A stretch of DNA of 64,000 nt from Antedon mediterranea (GCF_964355755.1 NC_092672.1:7316001-7380000), one strand, 5' to 3'. Positions 1 to 12,521 are shown, counted from the first letter of the stretch. Notes: generated from the sequence alone by a model not told the origin. Numbers and translations are program-made.

Positions 1-2
1 GA

Positions 3-1502
3 AGGGCTAGGCCTAGAAACAGGGGGTGTCCTTATGTCAGAAGAAACGCTAATGTTAACCCAACTTGTAAGTTAGGCGGCCTACACGAATTAGATACACT
101 TATAAAAACGGAAAACAAATCAGCTGATATCAATTATTGTCATTTTGATCATGAATTAGGCCTAGGCCTAGGCCTAAATACAAATGATATGCCTATCATA
201 ATTATAAGTAGTGATAGTAGTAGTGATTGTGACATTATTATAAGTAGACCTAGTACCAATGATGGTGATAGGCCCAGTGAATATCAAATGTTGTCTCCAA
301 ATACAAATGATATGCCTATCATTATAAGTAGTGATAAGAGTAGTGATAGCGACATCATTATTAGTATTAGCAGTGATGGTGATAGTAGAAGTAGGCCTAG
401 TGAAGACCAAATGTTGTCTCCAAATACAAATGATATGCCTATCATGATAAATAGTGATAACAGTAGTGATAGTGACATCATTATTAGTATTAGCAGTGAT
501 GGTGATAGTAGTAGTTGGCCTAGTGAAGACCAAATGTTGTCTCGAAATACAAATGATATGCCTATCATGATAAATAGTGATAAGAGTAGTGATAGTGACA
601 TCATTATTAGTATTAGCAGTGATGGTGATAGTAGTAGTATTAGTAGTAGTGGTACTATGCCCAATAGTAAGAGTAGCAGTAGTGGCGATAGTACTAGTCG
701 TAGTATTAGTAGCAACAGCATTGGCAGTAGCAGCATAGGAGAAAATAGTAGCACTGTTGTAGTCGTAGGAAATGGTGATGTTTTGTTTCATTTTCCAGGT
801 AGTGATAACAATTCTAACGACATTTCAAATGAAAATTTTGAATTTGAATCTAATAAAGAATATTTTAATTCATTAATTAATCGTGAAAAAATATCTGAAA
901 ATCCATGGGCACATTTTGAATCACAATCAGTCAAAGATCATATGGTAGAATTTTTATGTAATATTCGATCTGAACTCATTCGTTATGAATACATAATCGA
1001 TTATGATATTGTTCATCGTAGCCTTACAATTATAGAAAATGTACTAATCTGTGATAACACAGCATTTAAACTTGGAGATCTCGAGGAATTGGCAATTGCA
1101 TCATTTTGCCTTGCATTGAAATGTGCTGAACGATACCAATCTAAACACATCATCCCTTATGCGTGTGACCGCCTCCGGAATCTTGGCTTCTTCAATCCTA
1201 AAAAAATTGCCCAAATAGAATTTAAAATATTAAAGATAGTAAACTTTAATATCAATAGTGTCACTTGTCTTGATTTTGTTCACATTTATTGCGATATTGC
1301 TATCAGTAAAGCTACAACCAACAACAACAAACGTAGAATAGAAAGAGTAAGACACGAATCTGTCAAATATTTGATTACAAATAAAATATCTCTTACAACA
1401 GTAAAGCCATCCGCAATAGCTTACTTAATAATTAACGCAATTCTGGAGAAACTAGAAATACAAGACTCATTCTATTTTGAGAATAATGACGATAGTTCTT
1501 AA
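3..1502 (+). CDS. Cyclin-box protein with acidic Ser/Asp repeat region (5' partial)
   Basis: The frame is open from base 3 to a TAA at 1500-1502 (499 residues in view). The first ATG in the strongly repetitive part is at 189, but upstream codons are stop-free and look coding, so the true start is probably outside the window or in an upstream exon (an acceptor-like CTTATGTCAG ends at 40). Residues from about base 177 to 660 form four near-identical 41-residue repeats rich in Ser, Asp and Ile. From about base 910 to 1300 lies a cyclin N-terminal box: the helical pattern includes LAIASFCLALKCAERY and IEFKILKIVNFNIN, as in A/B-type cyclins. Cyclins bind and activate CDKs; which CDK and which cyclin class cannot be told. 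The C-terminal cyclin fold appears short. There is no intron over 1.5 kb, unlike every other gene here, so a retrocopy or single large last exon is possible. Confidence 0.75.
   Translation, partial: RARPRNRGCPYVRRNANVNPTCKLGGLHELDTLIKTENKSADINYCHFDHELGLGLGLNTNDMPIIIISSDSSSDCDIIISRPSTNDGDRPSEYQMLSPNTNDMPIIISSDKSSDSDIIISISSDGDSRSRPSEDQMLSPNTNDMPIMINSDNSSDSDIIISISSDGDSSSWPSEDQMLSRNTNDMPIMINSDKSSDSDIIISISSDGDSSSISSSGTMPNSKSSSSGDSTSRSISSNSIGSSSIGENSSTVVVVGNGDVLFHFPGSDNNSNDISNENFEFESNKEYFNSLINREKISENPWAHFESQSVKDHMVEFLCNIRSELIRYEYIIDYDIVHRSLTIIENVLICDNTAFKLGDLEELAIASFCLALKCAERYQSKHIIPYACDRLRNLGFFNPKKIAQIEFKILKIVNFNINSVTCLDFVHIYCDIAISKATTNNNKRRIERVRHESVKYLITNKISLTTVKPSAIAYLIINAILEKLEIQDSFYFENNDDSS
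177..668 (+). repeat. Four in-frame 123-bp repeats inside the cyclin-like gene
   Basis: The phrase NTNDMPI recurs with its codons starting at 177, 300, 423 and 546, an exact 123-bp (41-codon) period. Each unit holds one or two runs of three to four Ile followed by Ser/Asp clusters and ends in PSE-QMLS. The fourth unit decays into a Ser-rich tail. Confidence 0.9.
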
Positions 1503-3408
1503 ACAGATTAGGATAACTTAAAACATAATGTAAGTAAGTTAAGTTAAGACAAAACAATCAAATGTATATTGGATCTAGAATATAGTTTTATAGGATTAAA
1601 TTGATTAAGGAAAAGTTTTTAGCTAAATAGATTAGTCTAAGATGTGCAATATCTAAGTACAATGTAAGGTGATAAGTATATAAAATAACGTTTTAAAAAT
1701 GTAGATTACTGCAGCACTTGTACTTAAGAAAAACAAAGTAAGATAAGTAATGTGAATTAAAAACAATATTGCTATTGTAACATTAAAGCCTGTTTTCCTG
1801 TCGACGTTAGTCGACGCTATCGTTAACAATAATCGGCGATCTTCTACGTAAACATTGAAATGTTAACGATTTACAGGAAAGGGTACTCGCTATCGTTATC
1901 ATTTCAACTTGATCGTTTTTAAACGATCGTCGTTGAACTGTTAACGATCAACGACGATAGCGTCGAATAACGTCGACAGGAAAACAGGCTTAAAACATGC
2001 TCTAAGGAGGATATTAATAATACTAATAATAAAGTAAAAATAGCTTATTAATGATAATGATTGAAATAAGTAATTCGTTTCAGTAATATATCCGTTGTTA
2101 AGTTAAGTTTTTTTTACCGTAATCAATACAAAAAAAAGGAGGGAAAAAAAAACAAAAACAACAAAAACGCTTAATGATACTAAGTTGAAATAAGTTTTTA
2201 GTTAGTAAGAAATAAAAAAAAAAACTTTTTTACGAGTTTATATTTTAATAATAATTTTTAATTAAAAAATGTTATCGTAAGTTAAATCAAGAAAGAACGT
2301 TAAAAACAAAATATAATATTGTAATTATTAAAAAATTTTTCGTATAACAGGTTTTAGGTCTATATTATTGTATAGTAAACCATTAAAATAAGTAATTTAT
2401 TCAATAATCTTATTTATTTATCAGTTTTAGTTCGATAAGGAATTGAAAAAAAAAACTCCAAAAAAAAAACCAAAAACAAAAACAAACAAAAACACACAAA
2501 AACACCCCAGTCTGAAGTCGGAGATGCTACCTCATCGTGGTAGACTGGTGTCAACATCATTCGTAACCAAACTGGTACTAATGGTGGCTAACAGCATCAC
2601 GCATCTTGTACCATACTTACAATCGCACACTGATACCACACATTTGTGATGTCACGGATGTAGGCCACTTATTGAGTGAAAACATCAACAATATTTCTTT
2701 TTTAAATACGTATTATATATGATTATTAATATGATATAAAGCTCAGGAGTGCGGGTAGGATTATAAATAATTTAGGTGGGATCGACTATGTGTGAAAGCT
2801 AATATGAAGTAAACACAGACTTGATAAGTTATTTTGGTGCTTTTTTCTCTCGTTTGTCCGGGCACTACTACTTTTGTTCAATCATCAAGTCGTCATATCC
2901 ATGGTAGAGGTAAAAATGTTATGGAGGCTATTACAATTCCACTTATCCAAACATTTTAAAATTGTGTAGGCCTACAAAGAACACATATTGACACTAATAT
3001 ATGAACACATGAACCATCAAGTAAGTATTGGTTTTTAGTCGCGTGGAGTGCAAACGCGACTCTGCAGCTCACTATGTCGGTCGTTTGGTCGGTCGGTTTG
3101 TCGATTGATCGGTAAACACTAACTCAAATTTGAGCACGCGACTGCAGCCATGTATATGGTCTTTTTATTTTTATAGAAAATGCCAGACTTTTGTTTTTTT
3201 CAGTCTATAGAACGCCCTCTTTCTAATCAATGCTTGTATAGTAAATTCTTGCATAATTAGTTAGCATTGCATTGCGAACGCAGAACATCGAGTCTCACAA
3301 TCTTCTGAGTTGTCGAAGCTTCCTGACTGTGAACGCTGCTGACTAGTCACATCCATTGCGCTTCTGGATATTACCGAAGACTCTCATTTAATTGATAGAC
3401 CATTAGTC
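1503..3408. other. Intergenic, AT-rich, no gene seen
   Basis: Between the cyclin-like gene and the carbonic anhydrase there is no convincing coding sequence. It contains one inverted-repeat element (1783-1993), A/T homopolymer runs, and a GC-richer patch near 3040-3145 whose ends share GCGACT and CTGCAGC in opposite orientation. The final 150 bases may hold the carbonic anhydrase 5' untranslated region; no clear TATA box was identified. Confidence 0.5.
1783..1993. mobile_element. MITE-like element with about 40-bp terminal inverted repeats
   Basis: The left end AAGCCTGTTTTCCTGTCGAC is mirrored at the right end, and the match continues through the CGACGCTATCGTT block with small gaps. Both ends abut TTAA, as expected of TTAA-targeting (piggyBac-like) elements, though one base of ambiguity remains. 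There is no coding capacity. An inner palindrome GATCGTTTTTAAACGATC lies near 1912-1930. Confidence 0.8.
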
Positions 3409-6400
3409 ATGGTGTTTTTCGACATCTGTATCGTTTTTGCCCTGATAATAAATGCTTATGGTAAGTGTTGTTAATCAATTCAGACTAGTAAATTTAATTT
3501 TTGTTTTGTTTTTCTGAATGTTATACTCGCTCTTACCGAATTTCTTATTTATCACTGCGGAGTCTTACGTAACTTACGTAATTTTAGAAATGTCATGTGT
3601 AGGCTACTGCGAATTTACGCCTTTTAGAACGGTTGTTTCTATATTATATTAGTAGTATTTTAATTAATGTGTTCCCTTTATAACCGATTAAAAATACAAA
3701 ACATTCTAAAACAACGACAATGTGTTGCCTTTTTACTCGTTTAGGTGAATATGAAAAGAACTGGGGATATCATGGAAATACAGGTAAGATGTCAGTTTTA
3801 AAGTTTGAAACGCAATATCGAAACTTCCGGTGGGGGGGGGGGGGGAAATAGGAATTTAAGGACCCATTGGAATTAATTTGATTTGATTTTTCTTTCGACT
3901 CTATGGGCTATCCTTGGTTTCTTATTTAATTTGTTTGCTTGTAAATTGCTTGTATTCATATTTTCTAGTAATCTTGCGTTGAAACCGACTAAAATAAAAT
4001 AAAATGCAGGGGCAGTAGCAACAGTAATTTACCGTGGATTTCATTATGGTCATGGCGGTCAATTTAAATAACGAATAGAAAACTAGTTTCAGCTTTTTTT
4101 TATGTGACTATACCAAAATTTATTAGCTCCATTTAAATATTTACAACTGTATTAAGGTCCGATTCGTTAATTTTATATCAATTATAATTTATTATCAATA
4201 ATAATTTTTTCACATAAATTAATAATAAATTAACAAAGGGTAAAAGTCTTGCTTCTGAAAACTCCAAATCACAATGACGTAATAACAGACGTAATATCGT
4301 TGCAAAGATTTTCGTAAAGAAACAGGTGGGATCGAAGGTCTATGTCAAGTTGACACGGCGTGTTACCAAATAAATTAAGTCGGAGAAGACGGGAAGTAGC
4401 GTATGACAGATAGAAAGTTCATTAGACATTTAATGTTTAGTAATGATGTCATTATAAAATTATGACCTTTACGTGCAAAGAGGATGTAAAGCTCTGTCTA
4501 CACTATCAAAAAAAAAACGTGATGTGCCTATATATGGACATGATGACGTCATATCACTACCATATTTGGGCACATCATGACGTTTTGGTCAAACTAGTAG
4601 ACAGAGCTTAAGATAACCGGTTATCAAACCTACAAGAAATATATAATCATATATGTTCTAAGAAATTAATAATAAAGATTATATTGTCCCCTGAAAACAA
4701 TATATGCTATTTTAGTCTCACATAATGGTTATTCACGTTGACAAAAAGTTGGATTGAAAAAAACAATTATCTGAAAACAAAATTGTACTTTAACGCAAAA
4801 CCGGATTTTGGTTGAAAAATAAGTATTTTTTTCTTGAAGTTTATTAAAACTGCGATATAGCCTAATTCAAAGTATGTAGGACATTTTGCAGTTTTAATAA
4901 AGTTATTAATTAACCCCAAAAAATAACGTTTCATTTTAACCAAAAACCAATGTCTGACAGACAATTTAAGTATTTTTTTGCTTTTAATTACATTTTTTTT
5001 TTCATTAAAACATTTTTTCCTCGATTTTTCGAACTAGTATGTGACATTAAAATGGAATATTTGAAAATAAAATTGACAACAAAAATGTTAGGGGACAATA
5101 TATCTTTAAACGTGTTATAATTTATATCATGTAAACAGTAAATCCCATTGTAAAAACTTCCTTTTTATACCCAACTTTATTTGTTTTATCTTATTAAATA
5201 AAACGGATGCAAGAAAATTGATGTTTAATAAGCCTGTCTAAAAAACAGCATATCGACACACAATCCGTCCCTGGTACGACATTATCTGCAAGGTTGTTAA
5301 TATTCAAGATTCAAGATTCAACAAATTTTATTTGTCCATAAAAATGGAAATTCACTTTGCTTCATGTTAATGTACTGTATAGGTATTGTTGAAAACATTT
5401 ATGTGTGTAGGCTAAAACAAAAATAAATTTTTCCAGGTCCGGAGCATTGGTCTAGAATGTATCCGAATTCAGACTGTAGTGGCAAGAGCCAATCTCCTAT
5501 CGAATTTTCTAGCCGAAGCACGACGTACAAAAGTTTTGATCCGTTATTTATCACAAATTTGGTACCAGTGCACCATGTAGAGATGTACCTGAATAACGAT
5601 GGCCACTCATGTAAGTTGAATATTTTTCGACACATTATAGAGATAATGTTTTGTTCTTTGGAAAAAAAAACATTTTGTTGTTGAATATGCCACACTTCGT
5701 TTTTGTACCTTTCCAAAAACAAAAAAATTGTTGAATGAGCCACTTTATTTTTCACTACACCAACAAAAAAAACATTTAACTTGAAAAAAAAATCATAGTT
5801 TGACTGGAAAAAGTTGACCGAAATTATTTGTAATTCTTTTTTTAATATAACCATTTTAACAACCATTTTATATAGCTATTTAATATCGTTTTTGTTCTAA
5901 AAGGTCCATGTTTGTGGACAATAGATCCTTAAAAAGAAATATTTTATTTCAATTATAAGACAATTTACGGTATCAATGACAATATAGCTTAATTCAATAT
6001 TTGTATTCATTACCCTTATTTAATGTTCAGTGATTTTCTATTTATTTTATTGGTGATACAGAAAACGTTGTTTGCGTCTTGTGACAAGGCGATCCATTAT
6101 ATAATTTACGTAGCTTGATGTACTGTTTAACATTACGGATATTGATAATTATACAAAACTAGGGCATTATCAGCAGATCAGTAACTCTTCTGCAAATACT
6201 TTCAATTTACATTTCGACATGTTTTCTTAAACAATAATCAGAAAGTTCACGGCAGAAGAAGTAGGCCTATTCTTATGATATTTTATGTAAAGCCTAATAA
6301 TATATACTATTAAATAAATATAATTAATAGATATAAATAATGTTGCTATTGAACATAAGGGTCAGAAGTTGATAAGGTAAATCAACCAAACTAGTAAAAA

Positions 6401-9400
6401 CTACCATAAATATAATCGGATGGCATGAGAGGCTTGGTAAGAGAAAACATATTAGGTTGTGATTGGATTAGCTGAAATTCAAAGACAACAGAACTGAGGT
6501 AATCTACAAATAAGAGTTTACAAACGTTTACAGTGATGGTTAAGATGAATGGTTCAGAAGAGATTTCTGGAGCAGGGCTTGGAAATACCTACTTAGCTGA
6601 GCAATTTCACTTCCACTGGGGCAACAATGATTCCGTCGGTTCCGAGCATCTAATTGACGGTAGGCAGTATCCAGCTGAGGTAAGCTTTGAGTTCGTGTAT
6701 CCCGTATTCTTACTCTATCCCATGCTTATTATGGAACTGAACAATCCATTCAAGCATTACTACTGGATCCTCTAGTGTATAAACAGTGTTTGTTTTATTT
6801 TGCGTAGCTTCACATCGTTCATTATGATGTCGACCGCTTCAATTCTATCGCCGAAGCCGTTTCACAACCAAGGGGCCTTGCTGTCTTAGGATTCTTTTTT
6901 GAGGTAAGTTCTCAAACAGAGTAAAGATAAATGCATGTTATACAATAAAAGATTATAAATGAATTTCATTTTTATGATATCATAATGATGATACATACTT
7001 ATTTAAAAGATAGACGTCAAATAGTTGCTTACGATCATTGTATTTACGTCATTATTATGTGGCTTGTTTGAAAACGCATTTTTTTAAATATTCGGAGAAA
7101 AAGTTAATTGTTGATATCGCAGTGAAGGTCGACAGGGTATATTAATTTGGTCAATCTTTAGTTTTTCTTGTCTAAGAAGTAATTTGCTCATCACGTGCGT
7201 CACCTCCTTTATAATCGAAAACAAATAATAACCGTTTAAAACAAGTAACAATCGTTGAACTTTAAATACTGAGTCATGAGAGTTGGCTGTGGCAGCCTGT
7301 TCAAATGCAATAACTCATCTTTCCTTATTTGTAGGTCAATTGGCTCGTATCGATTAAATATATCGTTATTCATTTATTTTTTCATTCAATATCGTATATT
7401 GTAAACGTTCTTACTCATTTATTTTTGTATTCATTTATTTGATAAAAATCACATAAATAACAATAAAGTTTTGAGTTGTGTAACGATATATCATGTGTCA
7501 ATGTAAATAGTTAATCATCATTCGGATGTTAGCACCAGTTTACATATGTTGTTCGGCTTTGTGATTAAGGTCATCATCCGTTAACGGTATTGGAAATAAA
7601 CATCATTCGCAGAATAACGTTAAGTTTTAGTTGTACGTTCAACGAACTAATTTGATATTTATGTTATATAAGAATATATAAATATTATGGTTACTGTATT
7701 TCAAACTAGTTTGACAAAAAGTGTGGTGTGTCCAAATATGCCATCACTATGTTCATATATGCTGGGCACATCACATGTTTTGTCACATAAACATTGATAT
7801 TGTAGACCGAGCTTTAGAACAGTATTCGTGTGCGTCATGAAAACGCGAATAATAGCCTGATCAATTTTAATTTCTTTTTTAAATTACGCACAAACGCAAC
7901 ATGCAAGTCGCACGTACGTTATGTGCGCAGAAAGTAGATGGATATAATTTTGTGAATAAATAGGTACAACAACAGTTAACATCATAATCTAAGTCTATTC
8001 TATTCTGACCATTTTAAAAAAGAACTTTAAGTCGTAATTTATGTTTATCATTATTTATATATTATTTATTTTGAAGTTTTATTTGTTTCGTTATTGAGAG
8101 AGGCGACTTTTAACCTAGCTTGCTGTGCCGTCCCATTCCACTTATTAATAAATCTTTTCTTGCATTTATTATTAATAATGTTATTGGCTGTATATTTATT
8201 ATGTTACTCTGTATTTTGCTTGATTATTTGTGGAAATAAATGTTAGTATTATTAATTTTAAATGTATGTACATTTAGCAATACAATCTGAAAGTCATGCC
8301 TGTAGCTGAGCTTCAAACGAGGCTACCTCTACACTGTAAATTGTAAATTGTAAACATTGAAACTAGGGCTGTACTTAACATTTACGCGGACATGGATATC
8401 ACAATCTAATTACAGCTGATTCGCAACTTCTACAACTGAAAAGTTAATTGCTTTTTTTGTTTTATTAGATTGATGGAGATAAGACAAATAATGCATTTCA
8501 ATATCTTGTAGATTTAATTAAAGACGTGCCGTATAAAGGTAGGATTTTCAAGATTTTCAAATAAATGCACATTCATTACCGGTAATTAGGTGCATCCGTC
8601 TATTTCTATATTTATCACAAAAATTAATTACGGATATTTGATACAATGTGACTAATTATTAACCGTCATATTGTGTGGGTCTACGTCAATGATTCGCTTT
8701 GTAATACAACAGTTATCGTGGGAAAAAATCTTTCCTAAGTATCGCCTCATGTTTTACGATTGTTTTTTTTTGACATAGTGTTGGTCGTCTATTAATTTTT
8801 ATACATAATGAGAACACTTGTATAGTAGCATTTTAGGACAGGATAACGTCAACGATCATTTTTATATTCCATATTAATACTCATCTTAAAATGAGTGGAT
8901 GTATTCTCCGTTTTAATGTGCTAAATCTATACAACATACAATATTCGTTGGCGACGACACGAAGTTACATTGATGTTGCTACGCGCATGACACTAACGTG
9001 TATAGCCCATATTAGTTTATTAACAAAATTACAATAAAATTACACCTTTTTTAATAGCTGATTTGTCTAGATTTGCTAAATAAAACATATAAATAAAAAT
9101 TCCTTTAAGCTAAAATTGTGTGTTTTGTGAAGCTCTCTACTAAATCGCATTTTTCGCGAAACGCATGGTTAGCCTAATATGTCAAAATGACTACGCGGTT
9201 GGTTTCTCTTCGTGGTACGGTGTCGCTGACGAATTGTGATACTAGATTACATTGTGTCATATTCTTCCATATGATGTACAGCGGTAGAAATCCAAGGTGA
9301 TATATTAATATGACGCTATATCGTGCAATTTATCTCATTGCACTGCACAATTTGAAGATTATAATTTATATATAGATACCAATACAATTACCTTAATTTG

Positions 9401-11715
9401 TATATTCTTTTCAGGCAATTCGATTCGATTTCCGAGACCATTCGATGTAAAAACTCTTTTCCCGAAGTCACTGAGTCAATACTTCCGTTACGATGGTTCT
9501 CTAACCACACCAGATTGTCACGAAAGCGTAGTTTGGACGGTTTTCAACGAACCGATCAAAATTTCTAAAAAACAGGTACGGTGAAGAACATATTGCTCAA
9601 ATGTTAATTCGATTGGGTACCTATTTGCCCACACAAAATGTGGCCAGTTACGTTGTAGAAATAAAAGCCTACCTACCATTATTAATCCACCAAATTGGAA
9701 ACGCCATTTAGGCCTACTAAAAAATAGGATCAATCAAAATAACATTTACTTCCAAAAAATGCTTGTCGGGGACGTATTGCTTATTAATAAAGATCATTCA
9801 TTTCAATGTTTGCTGCCGCCTGGAATGTATCAAGATTCATTAGTGTAATGACCAGTTTATGTTACCGATTATTTAACATATGCATAGTGTCATGTATTCA
9901 TAAAAATACCTTTTTGTTAACAGGTTGAGGCGTTTCGTAATGTAAACACAGCTATACATGGTTTTAGAACAGTGAGATTGGTTGATAATCACCGACCAAT
10001 TCAGCCCATCAACAATCGAATCGTTTACAGAAGTTTCGAAACATCCGATGCGTCTTACGCATGCGTAAATAAGGTCTACCTCATGTTAGCTGTTTTAATG
10101 GTTTGCTTAAGCAACTTTGTTTAGCACCACGTCACGTAAACTTTAGCTGTCTATGACGCGCACAAATGAAATAGTTTATGTAAATTGTATTTTGAAAGCA
10201 GTAGATTAAGAAACTCTGTTTAGCATCACGTCACTTAAAGTTTAGCTGTCTATGACGCGCACAAATGAAATAATTTATGTAAATTGTATCTCGAAAGCAG
10301 TAGATTTTAGTAAGAATTAGGACTATAGTGTAACCACTTCAATGTACTAAAAGATGTATTGTCCCCCTGAAAAAATAAATCTTAACAACATTTTTGTTTA
10401 ATATGCCATTTTAATGTAACATAATAGTTATCCACTTTGACCAAAATTTGGATAAAAAAAAAGGAAATTACCTGAAAAAAAACTGTAATTGACAGCAAAA
10501 AAAAAAATGGTGAAATTGGCTGCCAGCCAATTGATTTTTGGTTGAATTTAACCATTTTATTTGGTCATTTTATAAGTGAAAACATTATTTTTTTTATTTT
10601 CTTTTCTACGGAAGTGATTAACTTCATTAAAACTACAAAATAACATATTTATAGTCCGATTTAATGAATCTTCATTTTTCATGTTTTTGAGGACAACACA
10701 TCTTTAAACACAAGAACATGTTCCAATGATTGTTCGACGATAATGAAAATATACAATAATAAATAATTCTTGTAGCTTAACTTCTCTGGATTTTCTGTTT
10801 TCATGTAGCAAACATAACAGCAATATTGTATTTCGATTTGTTGGTTATGTCCGTATCTAAAAGTTTTAAAGTTCATGTAAATTGTAGAGATTTTAGTAAA
10901 AATTATGACTATTAGTGTAACCAATTCAATGTACTTAAACATAAGAACATGTTTCAATGATTGTTTGACGATAATGAAAATATACAATAATAAATAATTC
11001 TTGTAGCTTAACTTCTCAGGATTTTGTGTATAGCAATATTTTATTTTTAATTTGTTGGTTATGTTCGTATCTAAAAGCATCGTGTCAGTATTTCAAGGTG
11101 AATTCCAAAATTGTGTGTGATTTAAGCAAGGCAATCTAACAACAGGATTTGTCGCAGCAGCCAGACATAAAATCAAATGACGTCTATTACGAGTTCCTAT
11201 CTTGGCAAGGTGAGCCCAGTGTCCTTTTGTTAGATTTCCTTGGTTTAAGCCTGATTATTAGTGGGAATTCCCACTTGGACGCGATGGACTATAATGCAAA
11301 TTGTCGTTTCCTTTTTCGTCTTTGTGGGAACATGTACTTGTACGGGGCTGGCTAATCTAGGTTGACCGAAATAAGTAACAAGATAAATATTTTGGCACAC
11401 GTGGCGTTTTATAAGTTCAGACAAAATTTGAAAAAAAATGGTGGACTAACATGAAAAAGACAATAAATACACATTTGGGGATAGTCCAGGGACTGGCAAG
11501 AACTTCGGTGCCTATATTTCGAGGAATAAGTTTTCTTTATGAAATAAAAATATTGCTTTTCCTAATGGAATTGATTATAGAAAGGCTTGTATAGATAATA
11601 AGATCCTCTGTAATAAAGCTTTTTAGTCAACGAAATAAATACGTTATTTTAATATACATATCTATTATACATTAATAATACTCTTTCTACAGATGAAAAT
11701 TATGTCGAAACATAA
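3409..11715 (+). CDS. Secreted alpha-carbonic anhydrase
   Basis: Ten exons: 3409-3460, 3745-3783, 5437-5610, 6534-6679, 6808-6903, 8469-8538, 9415-9575, 9924-10073, 11146-11209, 11693-11715; phases close and give 324 residues. It hydrates CO2 to bicarbonate. Residues 1-17 are a hydrophobic signal peptide, so the enzyme is secreted or extracellular. Zinc ligands are His114 and His116 (QFHFHWG) and His139 (ELHIVH). The proton-shuttle His87 (NNDGHS), Glu126, Glu137 and Thr223/Thr224 (DGSLTTP) match the active site of human CA2. Cys44 and Cys227 are placed for the disulfide typical of secreted and membrane CAs. The C-terminal extension (exons 8-10) ends DENYVET with no transmembrane segment or obvious GPI signal; exon 10 is short and is the least certain. 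In echinoderms such enzymes are often linked to skeleton calcification; that role is inference. Confidence 0.92.
4488..4612. mobile_element. MITE family A, copy 1
   Basis: Ends are AGCTCTGTCTACACTATCAA and its reverse complement, with internal ATGTGCC and CATATTTGGGCACATCA blocks that are themselves inverted. It sits in intron 2 of the carbonic anhydrase gene. Confidence 0.85.
4669..5113. mobile_element. Family B inverted-repeat element, copy 1
   Basis: The left end resembles AAAGATTATATTGTCCCCTG and the right end is the inverse, GGGGACAATATATCTTTAA. The interior is AT-rich with repeated TTGGTTGAAAA-type blocks. It is about 440 bp with no real ORF, inside carbonic anhydrase intron 2. Confidence 0.75.
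5303..5376 (-). mobile_element. LINE 3' tail fragment
   Basis: On the minus strand the stretch reads as a non-LTR retrotransposon 3' end: an AATTTCCATTTTTATGGAC-type sequence, then AATAAAATTTGTTG, then short TTGAATC repeats. Only the tail is present, as expected for 5'-truncated CR1/L2-like copies. Confidence 0.55.
7700..7816. mobile_element. MITE family A, copy 2 (degraded left end)
   Basis: It retains TCAAACTAGTTTGACAAAAA, the central GGGCACATCACA block, and a right end reading GATATTGTAGACCGAGCTTT. It lies in carbonic anhydrase intron 5. Confidence 0.75.
10110..10308. repeat. Tandem duplication of about 100 bp
   Basis: Two adjacent copies share CTTTAGCTGTCTATGACGCG and the following bases, ending in GAAAGCAGTAGATT. 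The first copy begins about 37 bases after exon 8 of the carbonic anhydrase gene. Confidence 0.85.
10349..10697. mobile_element. Family B inverted-repeat element, copy 2
   Basis: Starts AAAGATGTATTGTCCCCCTG and ends TTGAGGACAACACATCTTTA. It shares the interior ATGCCATTTTAATGTAAC and a TTGACCAAAATTTGG-like block with copy 1. Confidence 0.75.
10698..11075. repeat. Imperfect tandem duplication of about 170 bp
   Basis: The block from about 10698 to 10866 recurs at about 10940-11076, sharing CATTGAAACATG-type, TACAATAATAAATAATTCTT and GTTGGTTATG segments. It lies in the last large intron of the carbonic anhydrase gene. The minus-strand ORF across it is an artefact. Confidence 0.75.
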
Positions 11716-11731
11716 TGGGAATAATTACAGA

Positions 11732-11737
11732 AATAAA
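11732..11737 (+). terminator. Polyadenylation signal AATAAA of the carbonic anhydrase gene
   Basis: An AATAAA hexamer lies 17 bases after the proposed stop codon, giving a very short 3' untranslated region and supporting the placement of the last exon. Confidence 0.5.
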
Positions 11738-12106
11738 GAATTAAAAACAAAACTGATGTTCGATGGCAGGATATCAGGGTTTTGACTAATCACCTGTAAT
11801 ACGTGTAGGAGTAATTCGTTTCCTGTGGTTTTGAGTTCGGTGGCCAGTAGTTTACCGTTTAAAATAAATATTAATGCTCCATACTTTTTGTAATACAAAT
11901 AATCTTTGGTTTTACACCAAGTAGGCCTACCAACAAAGACTGGGTTACATGTAGGCCTAGCAGTGTTCCTATTGCAGCGCTTTCATCCCGAACAACAGAC
12001 CATCGTCACTGTGCCACTGTGGTAATAATCATACAAACACTAGAAGCATCACATATCCTGTAATTAAAATGGATAAGACGATTTTTTGATTTTTTTTTAA
12101 AGTAAA

Positions 12107-12492
12107 GCTTGGTTCTTATTAGCGACGCAACCTACGCAACGTAAGAACATTCCCTTCCAATAATTGTGTTTGCCCCCGCCTGCGTGAAATCAAACCTGCG
12201 ATGTTTTCAGCACTGTTGCATCGTCGGTTCCCACTTGTGTTACGCAATACAGCACTTTGCGTCGATACGTCGCTGCGTAAGCGTGGTTCCCACTAGCGAC
12301 GCAACGCAAGGACGTAACGCAACGCAAGTGAATTGACCAATCACAAGCTATGGCTTATTCTCTTGTGATTGCTAACTGTCTATAACTTCGCTTGTCATTG
12401 GTTAAAACGCTTTCGTTGCGTTTACGTCCTTGCGTTACGTTCTAGTGGGAACCAAGCTTTACGGTGCGTTGCGTTTTAGTGGGAACCACGCT
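12107..12492. mobile_element. Nested pair of family C (GGTTCCCACTAG) MITEs
   Basis: The outer copy runs from AAAGCTTGGTTC near 12107 to its inverse at 12492. A second complete copy from about 12283 to 12458 is inserted inside. Each carries GCGACGCAACGC-type end sequences and CCAAT-box strings such as GACCAATCACAAG and GTCATTGGTTAAAA. Confidence 0.8.
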
Positions 12493-12521
12493 TTAGTAGA
12501 ATAGAAATAAATCTAAAATAT

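Larger units (their letters stand above)
11716..12521. other. Intergenic space between convergent carbonic anhydrase and SVOP-like genes
   Basis: No coding sequence is seen. The second half is filled by nested family C elements (12107-12492). The interval must contain both 3' untranslated regions. Confidence 0.5.

Noticed and set aside
174-791. Minus-strand Thr/Ile-rich and Leu-rich ORFs
   Set aside because: Antisense shadows of the Ser/Asp repeat region of the cyclin-like gene.
2443-2649. Lys-rich 68-residue ORF
   Set aside because: It arises from an A-rich tract and shows no conserved feature or splice context.
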